From NCBI GenBank assembly GCA_030526005.1, contig JAUNDP010000009.1, positions 22,545-86,544 on the forward strand: a DNA stretch of 64,000 bases, read 5' to 3'. Of the stretch, positions 8,816 through 17,959 are shown in pieces (the stretch's first letter is position 1; each line of letters begins with the position of its first letter). Made by a program: the position numbers and the translations under genes. The notes under the pieces are model-generated. The model saw only the letters and a program-made list of their open reading frames with translations, ran no database searches and was not told the origin of the DNA. The DNA is from Eubacteriales bacterium. Lineage in GTDB: Bacteria; Bacillota; Clostridia; Lachnospirales; Lachnospiraceae.

Positions 8816-10452
8816 AAATCCTCCTGAAATAAATTGATTAATTGATGATCTTGAATTCGTTTTGTCGTTCCATTTTCCACCAGATAAATGCGGTCTGCTA
8901 TTTTTCTTGCACTTTCCAGATCGTGTGTGATCAGTAGCATGGCGCAGCCTTTTTTGTTCTGTATCGCCTTTAACAAGCGTAAAACATTGGCTTTGCTCGA
9001 TGCGTCCAGCATGGAAGTAGGCTCGTCTGCAATCAGAAGCTTTGGCTCCATTGTGAGCGATCTTGCCAGATTGACACGTTGTTTTTGACCGCCGGAAAGC
9101 GTTTCGGTGCGTTTCTTCAGAAAAGAAGCGTCTGTCGGAAGTCCGACTTCATATAACAGATTCTGGATGGTGGTATGGATTGTTTCCTGGTTCTTTTCAC
9201 CGGACAGTTTTAATGGTTCTCCGATGACTTGAGAGACGGTCAGACGTGGATTCAGAGCGCTTGTACTGTCCTGAAAAACCATCTGGATGCCGCCTTTTTC
9301 TCTGTGAAGTTTTTTATAGTCTGCCGGAATGCCTTCAAATAAAATCTCACCTCCGTCGGCTTTCAAAAATCCGGCGAGAATACTGCAAAGTGTTGTCTTT
9401 CCGACGCCGGACTTTCCAACCACAGCGACAAGTTCGCCGGAGTATACTTTTAATGAGGCATCAGAAAGCACTTCCTGTGAACCATATTTTTTTTGCAGTC
9501 TCTGGGCGGACAATGTCTTTACAATCCCACCTCTGTGGCAGGCCACAAAACGGGACGGAGGCCCTTCTTTCAGAAGAGGGCGGCAGTGTGCGCACACATC
9601 AATGCGCTGAGTACAGCGGCTGAAAAATGCACAGTGATTGTCTGGATCACATATGGCATGGTCAGCAGGCCGTATTCCCCACATATCACGGTAGGGAAAC
9701 AGTTCCGGAAAAGAGTGAATCAAACCTCTCGTATAAGGATGGTGAGCCGCATGGAGAAGCTGATCGGTCGGGGCGGTCTCGACCACTTCACCCTGATACA
9801 GAATCATAGTTTTTTCAGACAGTTCTTTTGCAACCATGATATCGTGCGTGATCAGAATGAAAGAAGCGGATGTCGTTTCTCTGATCTTTCTGATCAGTTT
9901 TATGATTTCTTGTTTTGCGCCCGAGTCGAGGGAACTGGTCGGCTCATCGAGGATAATCAGGCGAGGCTTTAGTGCGATTGCCATCGCAATCATAAATTTC
10001 TGAATCATTCCGCCTGACATTTCTTTTGGATAGCGGTTTAAATCTTCCGGGGCAAGGTCTACCTGACGGATGACAGATTCTGCTTTTTGCCGAATTTCTT
10101 TTCTGGAATATTTTCGGCTCAGCACCTCAGCCAGCTGATCGTATAGTTTCATACTGGGATTTAACCATTCTGAAGAACTTTGAAAGCAGACGGAAAACTG
10201 TTCCATGCGGATCTTTTTTAAATCAGATTCTTTCATTTCACTGACGGGATAACCACAGATTTCGATCTGTCCTGACATCTTTGCAGACTGAGGCAAAAGA
10301 CAGGAGAGCGCACGCGCCAGCGTCGTCTTGCCGCTTCCTGATTCGCCGAGAATGGCAAGGGTTTCTCCGGCATACAGCTGAAGCGTCACCGGAAATAATC
10401 GGAAATCCGGATATTGTACGGAGACCTCTTTCAATTTTAATATTTCTTCCAA
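8812..10452 (-). CDS. Peptide/nickel-type ABC transporter, two fused ATPase domains (DppD-DppF)
   Basis: This 546-aa protein carries two nucleotide-binding domains in one chain. Domain 1 has Walker A GESGSGKTT, signature MSGGMIQKFM and Walker B LIILDEPTSSLD. The Cys-rich oligopeptide-transporter tail follows (CDPDNHCAFFSRC). Domain 2 has GKSGVGKTT, LSGGQKQRVN and LIADEPTSMLD. All key residues are intact, so both sites should hydrolyse ATP. I chose a TTG start at 10452: GGGAGG lies just upstream, and it begins right after the permease stop. A longer TTG start at 10494 has no visible ribosome binding site. Confidence 0.92.
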   Translation of the reverse strand: MEEILKLKEVSVQYPDFRLFPVTLQLYAGETLAILGESGSGKTTLARALSCLLPQSAKMSGQIEICGYPVSEMKESDLKKIRMEQFSVCFQSSSEWLNPSMKLYDQLAEVLSRKYSRKEIRQKAESVIRQVDLAPEDLNRYPKEMSGGMIQKFMIAMAIALKPRLIILDEPTSSLDSGAKQEIIKLIRKIRETTSASFILITHDIMVAKELSEKTMILYQGEVVETAPTDQLLHAAHHPYTRGLIHSFPELFPYRDMWGIRPADHAICDPDNHCAFFSRCTQRIDVCAHCRPLLKEGPPSRFVACHRGGIVKTLSAQRLQKKYGSQEVLSDASLKVYSGELVAVVGKSGVGKTTLCSILAGFLKADGGEILFEGIPADYKKLHREKGGIQMVFQDSTSALNPRLTVSQVIGEPLKLSGEKNQETIHTTIQNLLYEVGLPTDASFLKKRTETLSGGQKQRVNLARSLTMEPKLLIADEPTSMLDASSKANVLRLLKAIQNKKGCAMLLITHDLESARKIADRIYLVENGTTKRIQDHQLINLFQEDL

Positions 10453-10453
10453 T

Positions 10454-11275
10454 TTATGCGTCCTCCCTTTTTTCGTTCTCGAATGTTCGTGCAAGAAGCC
10501 GTGTCAAAAGAATGGTTGTCATCAGGACGATGACTGGAGGCAAAAGCCACCATTTCCAGTACGGTGTGAAATAAATTCCGGAAAAACCGGATGCTTTATT
10601 GATCATCAGTCCCCATGATTTTGCCAGAGGATCGGAAAGACCCAGATAGGCAAGGGAAGCTTCCTGGCGGATCGTTTTTCCGATGACGCCGAGTGCATTT
10701 ACAATTAAAAGAGGAAGTAGTTCCATAAGGATATGAGTCCTGATGATATAAAAAGGCTTTCCGCCATAGGCATCAGCCAGTAAAATATATTTCCGTGATT
10801 TTATGGACATCGTTTTGGCGCGGATCTGTTTTGCGATCGGCGCCCAGGAGAACAGAGAGATGATCAGAATAATATTCCACATACTCTGTCCGAAAAATGC
10901 GCCCAGAACAATCAGAACCGGAAGTTGCGGGATGCACAGAAATACATTGATAAAAAAAGTAATGATATGGTCTGTCACGCCTCCTTTATATCCGGCAAGC
11001 GTACCTAAAATTCCGCCTGCGGCAAAAGCCAGAAGCGCAGAGAGGATGCCCATGAACATACTGGAAAAATATCCTCTGGAAATCTGGGCGAAGATGTCAA
11101 TTCCCAGATTATCGGTTCCAAGTATATGGTGGGCAGAAGGAGCTTCCAGGGAAGCGCCGGACGGCGTGTAGGCGCTGTGCGGATACAGCAGCTCACCGTA
11201 GGCAAAAAGCAGTGTCAGAGCAATCAGGAGAAACAGCAAAATGCGTGTGGATTTTTGAGGAATAATTCGTTTCAT
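10454..11275 (-). CDS. ABC transporter permease (DppC/OppC type)
   Basis: This 273-aa permease has about six membrane helices. It carries the OppC-type N-terminal segment (HILGTDNLGIDIFAQI) and the EAA-like loop (DAYGGKPFYIIRTHILMELL). It pairs with the DppB-type permease encoded just upstream, whose stop overlaps its ATG by four bases. The substrate class (peptide, metal chelate or opine) cannot be told from the permease. Confidence 0.92.
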   Translation of the reverse strand: MKRIIPQKSTRILLFLLIALTLLFAYGELLYPHSAYTPSGASLEAPSAHHILGTDNLGIDIFAQISRGYFSSMFMGILSALLAFAAGGILGTLAGYKGGVTDHIITFFINVFLCIPQLPVLIVLGAFFGQSMWNIILIISLFSWAPIAKQIRAKTMSIKSRKYILLADAYGGKPFYIIRTHILMELLPLLIVNALGVIGKTIRQEASLAYLGLSDPLAKSWGLMINKASGFSGIYFTPYWKWWLLPPVIVLMTTILLTRLLARTFENEKREDA

Positions 11276-12237
11276 TGCTGTTCCCTCCTGTCTGATCCGG
11301 CATTGAGTACGTCTGCCAGAAACATACTGACAAGAACGATCACGGCAGAAAGCAGAAAAATCCCCTGTATCATGGGATAATCTCGATAGCGGACTGCTTC
11401 ACGCATCACCGTGCCGATTCCAGGATAGGCAAATACATTTTCTACAAGAAGCGTTCCTCCTATCACCGTGCCGATGCTTAAGAACAGGCGCGCAGTGATC
11501 GGCGTGACGGTATTGCGCAGAATATAAAAAATCCGGATGCGCCATTCGCTCAGCCCTTTTGCCTTTCCGACAAGCAGATATGGCTTGCGCAAAACAGACA
11601 GAAAACTTGCCCGCGATGTAAAGTAAAATCCCGGAACCGTCACAAGGGAAAGCGCAGACACAGGCAGAAGCGCATGTGTGAAAAGATCTTTTAGATATTC
11701 ACCGACCGTATCAAATTTTGCAAAAGCCGTGACTCCGCCTGACAGAGGAATCCAATCGACTTTTGCGGCGATCAGAAACAGAAAAAGCAGTCCGATCAAA
11801 AAGGGCGGAATCTCGGAGAGCGCAGAAAAAAATCCATATAAGATATGGTCCGCTTTTTGATTGCGGACGCTTACAAGCGCAAGCACAACACCTAAAGTAA
11901 GGCTGATGATTAAAGTCACAGCCATGATGCCAAGCGTCCATGGAAGTCTGGAGCAGATCACAGAGGATACAGGCATCTTATAGTGGATACTCATACCGAA
12001 ATCTCCATGGAGATTATTTTTTACCGTGTCAAAAAACTGTTCGGGCAATGGTTTATCCATGCCATAATATTCCCGCATTTTTTCAATCTGCGCCTCGCTG
12101 TACTCCATCGTCATATCTTCCCCTGAAACAGAGGAAGAATAACGAAAGGGATCCCCCGGCATCAGCCGAGGGATGAAAAAATTAAAAAGATAAATTACCA
12201 GAAATGCTCCGAAAAACATGAAAACTTTTCTTTTCAT
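11272..12237 (-). CDS. ABC transporter permease (DppB/OppB type)
   Basis: This 321-aa permease has the DppB-type N-terminus with one helix followed by the PRLMPGDPF motif, then a helix bundle with the GLSEWRIRIFYILRNTVTPI coupling loop near residues 222-242. It lies 14 bases downstream of the binding protein gene and is coupled to the DppC-type gene by ATGA. Confidence 0.93.
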   Translation of the reverse strand: MKRKVFMFFGAFLVIYLFNFFIPRLMPGDPFRYSSSVSGEDMTMEYSEAQIEKMREYYGMDKPLPEQFFDTVKNNLHGDFGMSIHYKMPVSSVICSRLPWTLGIMAVTLIISLTLGVVLALVSVRNQKADHILYGFFSALSEIPPFLIGLLFLFLIAAKVDWIPLSGGVTAFAKFDTVGEYLKDLFTHALLPVSALSLVTVPGFYFTSRASFLSVLRKPYLLVGKAKGLSEWRIRIFYILRNTVTPITARLFLSIGTVIGGTLLVENVFAYPGIGTVMREAVRYRDYPMIQGIFLLSAVIVLVSMFLADVLNAGSDRREQQ

Positions 12238-12251
12238 TTTCTGCTCCCAAA

Positions 12252-13805
12252 CTATCTGGACATAAAGGAGAGACGATTCTGTTCAGCCTGCTGATAAGCG
12301 TACGTTTTCATCCATCCGTCATAATAGTCTTTGCGGTACATAGAGTAGGAAGACTGATTAGCGACAACGATCAGAGGAATCTCATCGCTGACGATTTTCT
12401 GAATGTCTTTAAACATCTGGAGACGTTTGTCAAAATCCGTCTCATCTGCCTGCGCTTCACAAAGTTGTGTCAGTTCTTCATTGGAATATCCGATCGGTCC
12501 CATGGAGTGTGGATTTCCACCTTTATTTTTAGAGATATCAGAGAAGATTGTTCTCATATAAGTAGGAGGGTTGTTGCCCCAGCCGCCGTTTCCGACAAGT
12601 GCAAATTCATAGTCGCCGGAGTTGATCATCTCATCTCTTGTGGAAGATTCATAGGATACAACTTCAACTTCAATGCCGGATGCTTCCAGATCAATTTTGA
12701 TCAGTTCAGCGATACTGACATCGTTTCCGCTGTCCGCTGCCAGAAGCGTAACTTTGATATCTTTTCCGTCGAAAGCCGCTTTTGCTGCTTCCGGATCGTA
12801 CTCATATGTGGTGCATTCATCATTGTAATACAATCCGCCTTCCGGAACATATCCGGCGCTTCCAACGCTTCCGGCGCCACGGAATACACTGTCGACGATA
12901 TTTTGTCTGTTCAGGGCATGGTACAGAGCGGCGCGCAGCTCTTTGTCGAGAAATTCAGGACATTTTTCAAAGTTGATCAGCATTTTGTAGCCCATATCGT
13001 TTGACTTCTCGACAAGACCGATAGAGGCGTCGTTTTTATAGCGATCCATCAGGTCAACCGGCATGGAAGTGATGTCGATCTCCCCATTTTCAAATGCAAG
13101 AAGAGGATCACTGACAGGCACAAAGAGAATGCGCTGTGCCGCAGGTTTCATCGGTACAAAATCATCAAAAGCGGTAAATTCATAGCTTCCGGAGGCAGCG
13201 TCATAGGAGGTGCACATATAAGCGCCGCTTCCAGTCAGATATCCGTCGCCTGTGTAAGTATATGGATCATCTACATTTTCCCAGATATGTTTTGGGATAA
13301 TTTTAAAAGAGCCAAGACTCGACAGTGTGTCGGCGCTGACTTCTTCGGCAGTGATAGCGATCGTCTGATCATCAATGATCTCATAACTTTCTACAAGATA
13401 ATCTTCTCCTGTGCCAAGTGAGTTGGAGACAGGCGGAAATTCTTTATAATAATCAAGAGAAAATGCGACGTCTTCTGTTGTCAGATCGTCCCCGTCATGG
13501 AAAGTCAGACCGTCATACAGGGTAAAAGTAAAAACATTGTCTTCTACGGTCCAATCCTCTGCAAGCCAGCCGATATCTCCTTTTTCATCTTTTTCCAGAA
13601 GGCTTCCATATACAAGCGCTGCTTTTGCCTGCCCCGGTCCTCTGGACTGATGCAGAAATGGATTTGGCGTTCCCCAGTCTGTTCCGCCTTCCAGCTTTAA
13701 TGTTTCTACTTCATAAGACGGTTCGTCCGCAGCAAGGACGGAGGCAGGGGTGAGTGTAAAGAAAGCCGCTGCCGAGATAATGAAACAAAAATTTATATTT
13801 TTCAT
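12252..13805 (-). CDS. Solute-binding protein of the DppA/NikA family (family 5), no lipobox
   Basis: This 517-aa extracytoplasmic binding protein has a signal peptide (residues 1-25, ending in SVLA before ADEP). The family-5 core follows, including LTFHDGDDLTTEDVAFSL and GSGAYMC. Unusually for a Gram-positive bacterium, no lipobox Cys follows the hydrophobic segment. The mature protein would be cleaved by signal peptidase I and would lack a lipid anchor, or the annotated N-terminus is not the functional one. It heads the transporter gene set and is followed after 14 bases by the first permease. The ligand is unknown; family 5 includes peptides, nickel chelates and haem. Confidence 0.9.
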   Translation of the reverse strand: MKNINFCFIISAAAFFTLTPASVLAADEPSYEVETLKLEGGTDWGTPNPFLHQSRGPGQAKAALVYGSLLEKDEKGDIGWLAEDWTVEDNVFTFTLYDGLTFHDGDDLTTEDVAFSLDYYKEFPPVSNSLGTGEDYLVESYEIIDDQTIAITAEEVSADTLSSLGSFKIIPKHIWENVDDPYTYTGDGYLTGSGAYMCTSYDAASGSYEFTAFDDFVPMKPAAQRILFVPVSDPLLAFENGEIDITSMPVDLMDRYKNDASIGLVEKSNDMGYKMLINFEKCPEFLDKELRAALYHALNRQNIVDSVFRGAGSVGSAGYVPEGGLYYNDECTTYEYDPEAAKAAFDGKDIKVTLLAADSGNDVSIAELIKIDLEASGIEVEVVSYESSTRDEMINSGDYEFALVGNGGWGNNPPTYMRTIFSDISKNKGGNPHSMGPIGYSNEELTQLCEAQADETDFDKRLQMFKDIQKIVSDEIPLIVVANQSSYSMYRKDYYDGWMKTYAYQQAEQNRLSFMSR

Positions 13806-13879
13806 ATTTAAAAATCTCCTTTTTATTTGATTATATAATATACAGTTATTTTTACAAGCCCTAATAGGGGATATAAAAT

Positions 13880-14926
13880 TTATTTTATTGCAGATATAGA
13901 GACGTTTTCCATAAGTCCATCGCTGTAATGCACTTCACCGTCGTCCGTCACAAAGAGTGCATAGACTCCCGGAAGACGGTCAATCAGTTCCAGCCCCTTT
14001 TCAAGTCCAAGTGCAAAACAGGAAGTACTCAGCCCATCTCCATCAACAGAGAAATCTGAAAAAATAGTGACAGAGGTGAGATGATTTTCATACGGATATC
14101 CTGTCTTTGGATTCAGAATATGGTGATAAAATTTGCCGTTCTCCTCGAAATTCCGCTCATAAGTGCCGGAAGAGACGACCGATTGATCGGTCAGACTGAC
14201 AGAGGCAAGCGTCTCGTTGCGTTCGGCAAAAGGTTTCTGAATGCCGATGGTAAATGGTGTTTTATCTGGCTTCGAGCCGACGCATAATACATTTCCTCCC
14301 AGATTGATAATAGCGCTTTCCACTCCGTTTGACAGCAGATATTGTTTCAGACCGTCTGCGATGTATCCTTTTGCGATTCCACCCAGATCAATCTCCATTC
14401 CTTCCTTCAGAAAGCGAATGCGGTTTCCCTGGAGATCTACATTTTCCCAGCCTACGCGTTCAAGCGCTTTCTGGAGCTGTTCCTCTTTTGGCACATGAGG
14501 ATTTTCAGAAGAAAAATCCCAGAGAGAAGACACGGGAGCAATCGTGATATCGAAAGCGCCGTCAGAGAGACGGCAGTATTCCAGCCCTTTCTCGATCAGA
14601 TCAGCTGTCTGGTCAGACAAAAGATAATAATCGTCGTCTTTCTCAAGAAGCCCGTGATTTAACTTATAAATTTCACTTGTCTCTTTCGTGCGGCTGAATA
14701 GATTTTCATATTCCTCACATAAATCCATACAGCCATCGAGCAGAGCGGTATCAGAAGAATCGTAGATCGTGACAGTGATTACAGTGTCAAAATGAAACTC
14801 GGTGGCATGAATCGGAGCCTTGGCAGAGGTGGTCTGTCTGGCAGACTGCATGAAAAAGAATGCAGCGATCGTCGCTGCGCACAGCAGCACAATACCGATC
14901 AGTTTGTGATATCGATTTTTTTTCAT
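13880..14926 (-). CDS. apbE: FAD:protein FMN transferase (ApbE family)
   Basis: This 348-aa membrane-anchored enzyme attaches FMN covalently to Thr/Ser of extracytoplasmic flavoprotein domains such as RnfG, RnfD and NqrC. An N-terminal membrane helix (residues 9-26) precedes the ApbE domain. That domain shows TVITVTIYD, SLWDFSSENPHVPKEEQL, EIDLGGIAKGYIADGL and the C-terminal DGLSTSCFALG metal/FAD motif. There is no lipobox Cys, so it appears to be anchored by the helix. It lies 74 bases upstream of the binding protein on the same strand and may be co-transcribed with the transporter. Confidence 0.92.
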   Translation of the reverse strand: MKKNRYHKLIGIVLLCAATIAAFFFMQSARQTTSAKAPIHATEFHFDTVITVTIYDSSDTALLDGCMDLCEEYENLFSRTKETSEIYKLNHGLLEKDDDYYLLSDQTADLIEKGLEYCRLSDGAFDITIAPVSSLWDFSSENPHVPKEEQLQKALERVGWENVDLQGNRIRFLKEGMEIDLGGIAKGYIADGLKQYLLSNGVESAIINLGGNVLCVGSKPDKTPFTIGIQKPFAERNETLASVSLTDQSVVSSGTYERNFEENGKFYHHILNPKTGYPYENHLTSVTIFSDFSVDGDGLSTSCFALGLEKGLELIDRLPGVYALFVTDDGEVHYSDGLMENVSISAIK

Positions 14927-15040
14927 ATAAAATACTCCTTGATAAAATTTTGATGATCGATGGAATGTCTTATGAGGAAGAGCATAAGTGTTCCAGCCTT
15001 ATTTATAAACAAAAAACAAAAACCTGTCAATGGCGTTTGA

Positions 15041-15069
15041 TTGCGTCAGAGCAGAATGTGTGTTAAAAT
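15041..15069 (+). promoter_or_regulatory. Sigma-A promoter for the Sel1 gene
   Basis: TTGCGT, a 17-base spacer and TAAAAT, 28 bases before the start codon at 15097. Confidence 0.6.
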
Positions 15070-15096
15070 CTAAAAAAGAAAATGGAGGAAATGAAC

Positions 15097-15753
15097 ATGA
15101 GTAAGGAACCGATTGATTTTAGTTTAGAAGAATTATTAGTCCTTGCAGAAGGCGAGCAAAGAAATGTTCAGTATGCGGTAGGATTTTACTATGAAAATGG
15201 AGTAAAGACACAGGTGGATTTTGAGAAAGCTGCGCAGTGGTACAAAAAAGCGGCAGATCAGGGACATGAAGAAGCACAGCTGCATCTGGGACTTTTGTAT
15301 GCGCAAGGAAAAGGGGTCGAAAAAGATTACCAAAAAGCGGTCAGTTGGCTGAGACGCGCGGCAAATCAGGGAAATGCCAATGCCCAGTATAACATGGGAC
15401 GATGCTATGAAGAAGGACTGGGCGTCAGTAAAGATGAGTCAAAAGCATTTTCCTGGTTTTTGAAGGCGGCAAAACAAAATGAATACCGTGCAGTGTGCTG
15501 CGTGGGACTGTATTATATGTCAGGAATCTGCGTAGAGAAAGATGAAAAAAAAGCATTTTCTTATTTTGAACAGGCAGCAAAGGCAGAGATACCGATTGCA
15601 CAGTACAATCTTGCCGTGATGTATCAGTATGGTTCTGGTGTGGAAAAAGATACGGCAAAGAGCAGAATGTGGATGGCAAAAGCAGCTCAGCACGGATTTC
15701 AGCTTGCAATAGAAATGATGAAACATGATATTGAGGCACAGCCGGAAGCATAG
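15097..15753 (+). CDS. Sel1-like tetratricopeptide repeat protein
   Basis: This 218-aa soluble protein is built of about five Sel1 repeats of roughly 36 residues each. The pattern A-x2-W(F/Y)xKAAxQGxxxAQxxLGxxYxxGxGVxKD is clearly visible (for example AQWYKKAADQGHEEAQLHLG). It has no signal peptide. Sel1 repeats form scaffolds for protein-protein contacts, and the partner here is unknown. I start at the ATG at 15097 because GGAGG lies eight bases before it; earlier in-frame ATGs at 15082 and 15091 sit on or right after that ribosome binding site. Confidence 0.88.
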   Translation: MSKEPIDFSLEELLVLAEGEQRNVQYAVGFYYENGVKTQVDFEKAAQWYKKAADQGHEEAQLHLGLLYAQGKGVEKDYQKAVSWLRRAANQGNANAQYNMGRCYEEGLGVSKDESKAFSWFLKAAKQNEYRAVCCVGLYYMSGICVEKDEKKAFSYFEQAAKAEIPIAQYNLAVMYQYGSGVEKDTAKSRMWMAKAAQHGFQLAIEMMKHDIEAQPEA

Positions 15754-15786
15754 GGAGAAAAAGTAAGATAAGACAGGAGAAAATGA

Positions 15787-15817
15787 TTCAGCGGGAGAGA
15801 CAGATACTCCCGCTGAA
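15787..15817. terminator. Hairpin between convergent Sel1 and MATE genes
   Basis: A perfect 11-bp stem (TTCAGCGGGAG/CTCCCGCTGAA) with a 9-base loop lies between two convergent stops. The T tract is poor on the plus strand (ATTCTC) and modest on the minus strand, so termination is likely but not textbook. Confidence 0.55.
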
Positions 15818-15859
15818 ATTCTCAAAAAAGAAAAGCAGATCTGAATTTTAGAAAAAGAT

Positions 15860-17233
15860 TTACAGAGGATGCTTTTTCTCAGACATCATCTTCAGCTCGT
15901 GGATGACAGAGATATTTAACGGAATGGACAGTGCAAACGCAGCGATGTCAGCGACAGGCTGTGCAAGCTGAATACCGGTCAGATGCAGAAAAATCGGCAG
16001 TAAAAAAATGGCAGGGAAGAAAAAGATACCCTGGCGGGCGGAGGCAAGTACACTTGCCGGAACCGTCTTTCCGATCGTCTGAAACAACATATTATTCAGC
16101 GTAATCCATCCAAGAAGCGGAAAAGTCAGACATTGCATCCGAAGCGCTGTTGTTCCGATCTGAATCACATTGGCGTCTCCCTTTCGGAAAATCTCGATCA
16201 GCTGCGGAGACAGACAAAAGCCAACGACAGCGGCAATCAGGGAGAAGACAGTGGAGACTTTGACACAGAACCAGAATGCTTCCCGGACACGGTCGTACCG
16301 TTTGGCGCCATAATTAAATCCGCAGACCGGCTGAAATCCCTGGCCGAATCCAATAAGAGCAGAAGCTGCAAAAAATGTGATTCGCATCACGATCGACATG
16401 GCTGCGATTGCAGCATCTCCATATGGATTGGCGGCAAGATTTAATGCAATCGTGGCTACACTTCCTAATCCCTGGCGGAACAGAGAAGGAAGACCTCCTT
16501 TTGCAATTTCCGAAAAACATTTTGGGATGCAGCGAATATTTTTCAGACGGATCGGGATACATCCTGCGAAATGGGCGCCAAGCAAGAGCAGCACAAAACT
16601 GACAAACTGACTGATGACAGTCGCAAGAGCGGCGCCTGAGATTCCCATATCAAATACAAAGATAAAAAGAGGATCTAAGATGATATTGAGCACAGCGCCG
16701 CTTGCAATTCCGATCATGGCATAAAAAGCGCTGCCCTGAAAGCGAAGCTGGTTATTCAGGACAAGCTGCGCCGTCATATATGGAGCGCCGAGCAAAATAA
16801 TGCCGAGATAATCTTCTGTGTAAGGAAGAATTGTATCGGTTGAACCAAGCGCCAGGGCAAGCGGTTTTAAAAAGAAAAGGCCAAAGACCGTGATGAGCAG
16901 GCCGCAGAAAAGAGCCGAGAAGAAACCGGCGGATGCAAGCTGTTCGGCCGAGTCATTTTCTTTTGCACCGAGTTTTCGGGACATGGAATTTCCGGAGCCA
17001 TGTCCAAAAAAGAAGCCAAGCGCCTGTATGATGGACATGAGCGGGAAGACAACTCCAACGGCAGCCGTCGCACTCGTGCCGATTTTACCGACAAAAAAAG
17101 TATCAGCCATGTTGTAGAATGAAGTGACCAACATACTGATAATAGTGGGGACTGCCAGTTTCCCGATCAGGCCTGGCAGAGGAGCTTCAAGCATCCTCTG
17201 AAATTTTTCATCCTGGGATAAGATTTTTTTCAC
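15860..17233 (-). CDS. MATE-family efflux transporter
   Basis: This 457-aa protein has about twelve membrane helices. The first MATE repeat starts PLPGLIGKLAVPTIISMLVT and FYNMADTFFVGKIG, and the second repeat has FRQGLGSVATIALN and GFGQGFQPVCGFNYGAK. These are standard multidrug or metabolite antiporter motifs, driven by Na+ or H+. It is monocistronic and convergent with the Sel1 gene. The region upstream contains TATAAT-like sequence at 17320-17325, but I cannot assign a promoter strand with confidence. Confidence 0.92.
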   Translation of the reverse strand: MKKILSQDEKFQRMLEAPLPGLIGKLAVPTIISMLVTSFYNMADTFFVGKIGTSATAAVGVVFPLMSIIQALGFFFGHGSGNSMSRKLGAKENDSAEQLASAGFFSALFCGLLITVFGLFFLKPLALALGSTDTILPYTEDYLGIILLGAPYMTAQLVLNNQLRFQGSAFYAMIGIASGAVLNIILDPLFIFVFDMGISGAALATVISQFVSFVLLLLGAHFAGCIPIRLKNIRCIPKCFSEIAKGGLPSLFRQGLGSVATIALNLAANPYGDAAIAAMSIVMRITFFAASALIGFGQGFQPVCGFNYGAKRYDRVREAFWFCVKVSTVFSLIAAVVGFCLSPQLIEIFRKGDANVIQIGTTALRMQCLTFPLLGWITLNNMLFQTIGKTVPASVLASARQGIFFFPAIFLLPIFLHLTGIQLAQPVADIAAFALSIPLNISVIHELKMMSEKKHPL

Positions 17234-17442
17234 AAATATAGCACATCCTTTCTATTCAAAAACGCTCTTTTCTCTGTCAGGATTTAGATTCTGAGGCGAT
17301 AGAGAGCGTATGATCTGAATATAATATACCATGAACGGAAGAGAAGAAAAAGAGGCAGATTTTTGTATTAATAAAAGTCACAATAAAAGCAAAAGAGACA
17401 GATAAAAGGACATCTATTTTTTAAAAGAAAAGGGGTAAAAAA

Positions 17443-17946
17443 ATGAGAGAGCATCTGACAGAAAAGGACGTAAAAAAGATTGAAGAAGAAATCGAGTACA
17501 GAAAACTGGTTGTGAGAAAAGAAGCGATTGAGGCAGTAAAAGAGGCAAGAGCGCAGGGCGATCTGAGCGAAAATTTCGAGTACTATGCGGCGAAGAAAGA
17601 TAAGAATAAAAATGAGAGCCGTATTCGCTATCTGGAACGCATGATTAAAAATGCAGAGATTGTATCAGAAGAATCAAGAGAGGACGAAGTGGGACTGAAT
17701 GATACGGTGAAAATTTATGTGGAAGAAGACGATGTGGAGGAGACATACCGTCTGGTAACTTCAATCCGTGGAAATTCTCTGAAAGGATATATCAGCATCG
17801 AATCTCCATTAGGAAGCGCTTTAAGAGGGCATCATGTGGGAGATAAAGTGACAATAAAAGTGAATGACAGCTACAGTTACGATGTGGAAATCCGTTCCAT
17901 CGAGAAGACTGGGGATGATGGAACGGATCAAATCAGAAGTTTTTAA
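17443..17946 (+). CDS. GreA/GreB-family transcription elongation factor
   Basis: This 167-aa protein has an N-terminal antiparallel coiled coil (about residues 5-80) and a C-terminal FKBP-like domain. Its acidic tip is intact: Asp40 and Glu43 in QGDLSENFEYYAAK. These residues reach into the RNA polymerase secondary channel to stimulate cleavage of backtracked RNA. It diverges from the usual greA product and is a second-copy type, so I give no symbol. It is preceded by AAAGGGGT. Its probable terminator lies inside the convergent downstream gene. Confidence 0.88.
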   Translation: MREHLTEKDVKKIEEEIEYRKLVVRKEAIEAVKEARAQGDLSENFEYYAAKKDKNKNESRIRYLERMIKNAEIVSEESREDEVGLNDTVKIYVEEDDVEETYRLVTSIRGNSLKGYISIESPLGSALRGHHVGDKVTIKVNDSYSYDVEIRSIEKTGDDGTDQIRSF

Positions 17947-17959
17947 GATGCGAAACAGA

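Noticed and set aside
9246-9623. Plus-strand frames within the ABC ATPase gene (also 9329-9610 and 9493-9972)
   Set aside because: These lie opposite conserved Walker and signature motifs on the minus strand, have no ribosome binding sites and look compositionally random.
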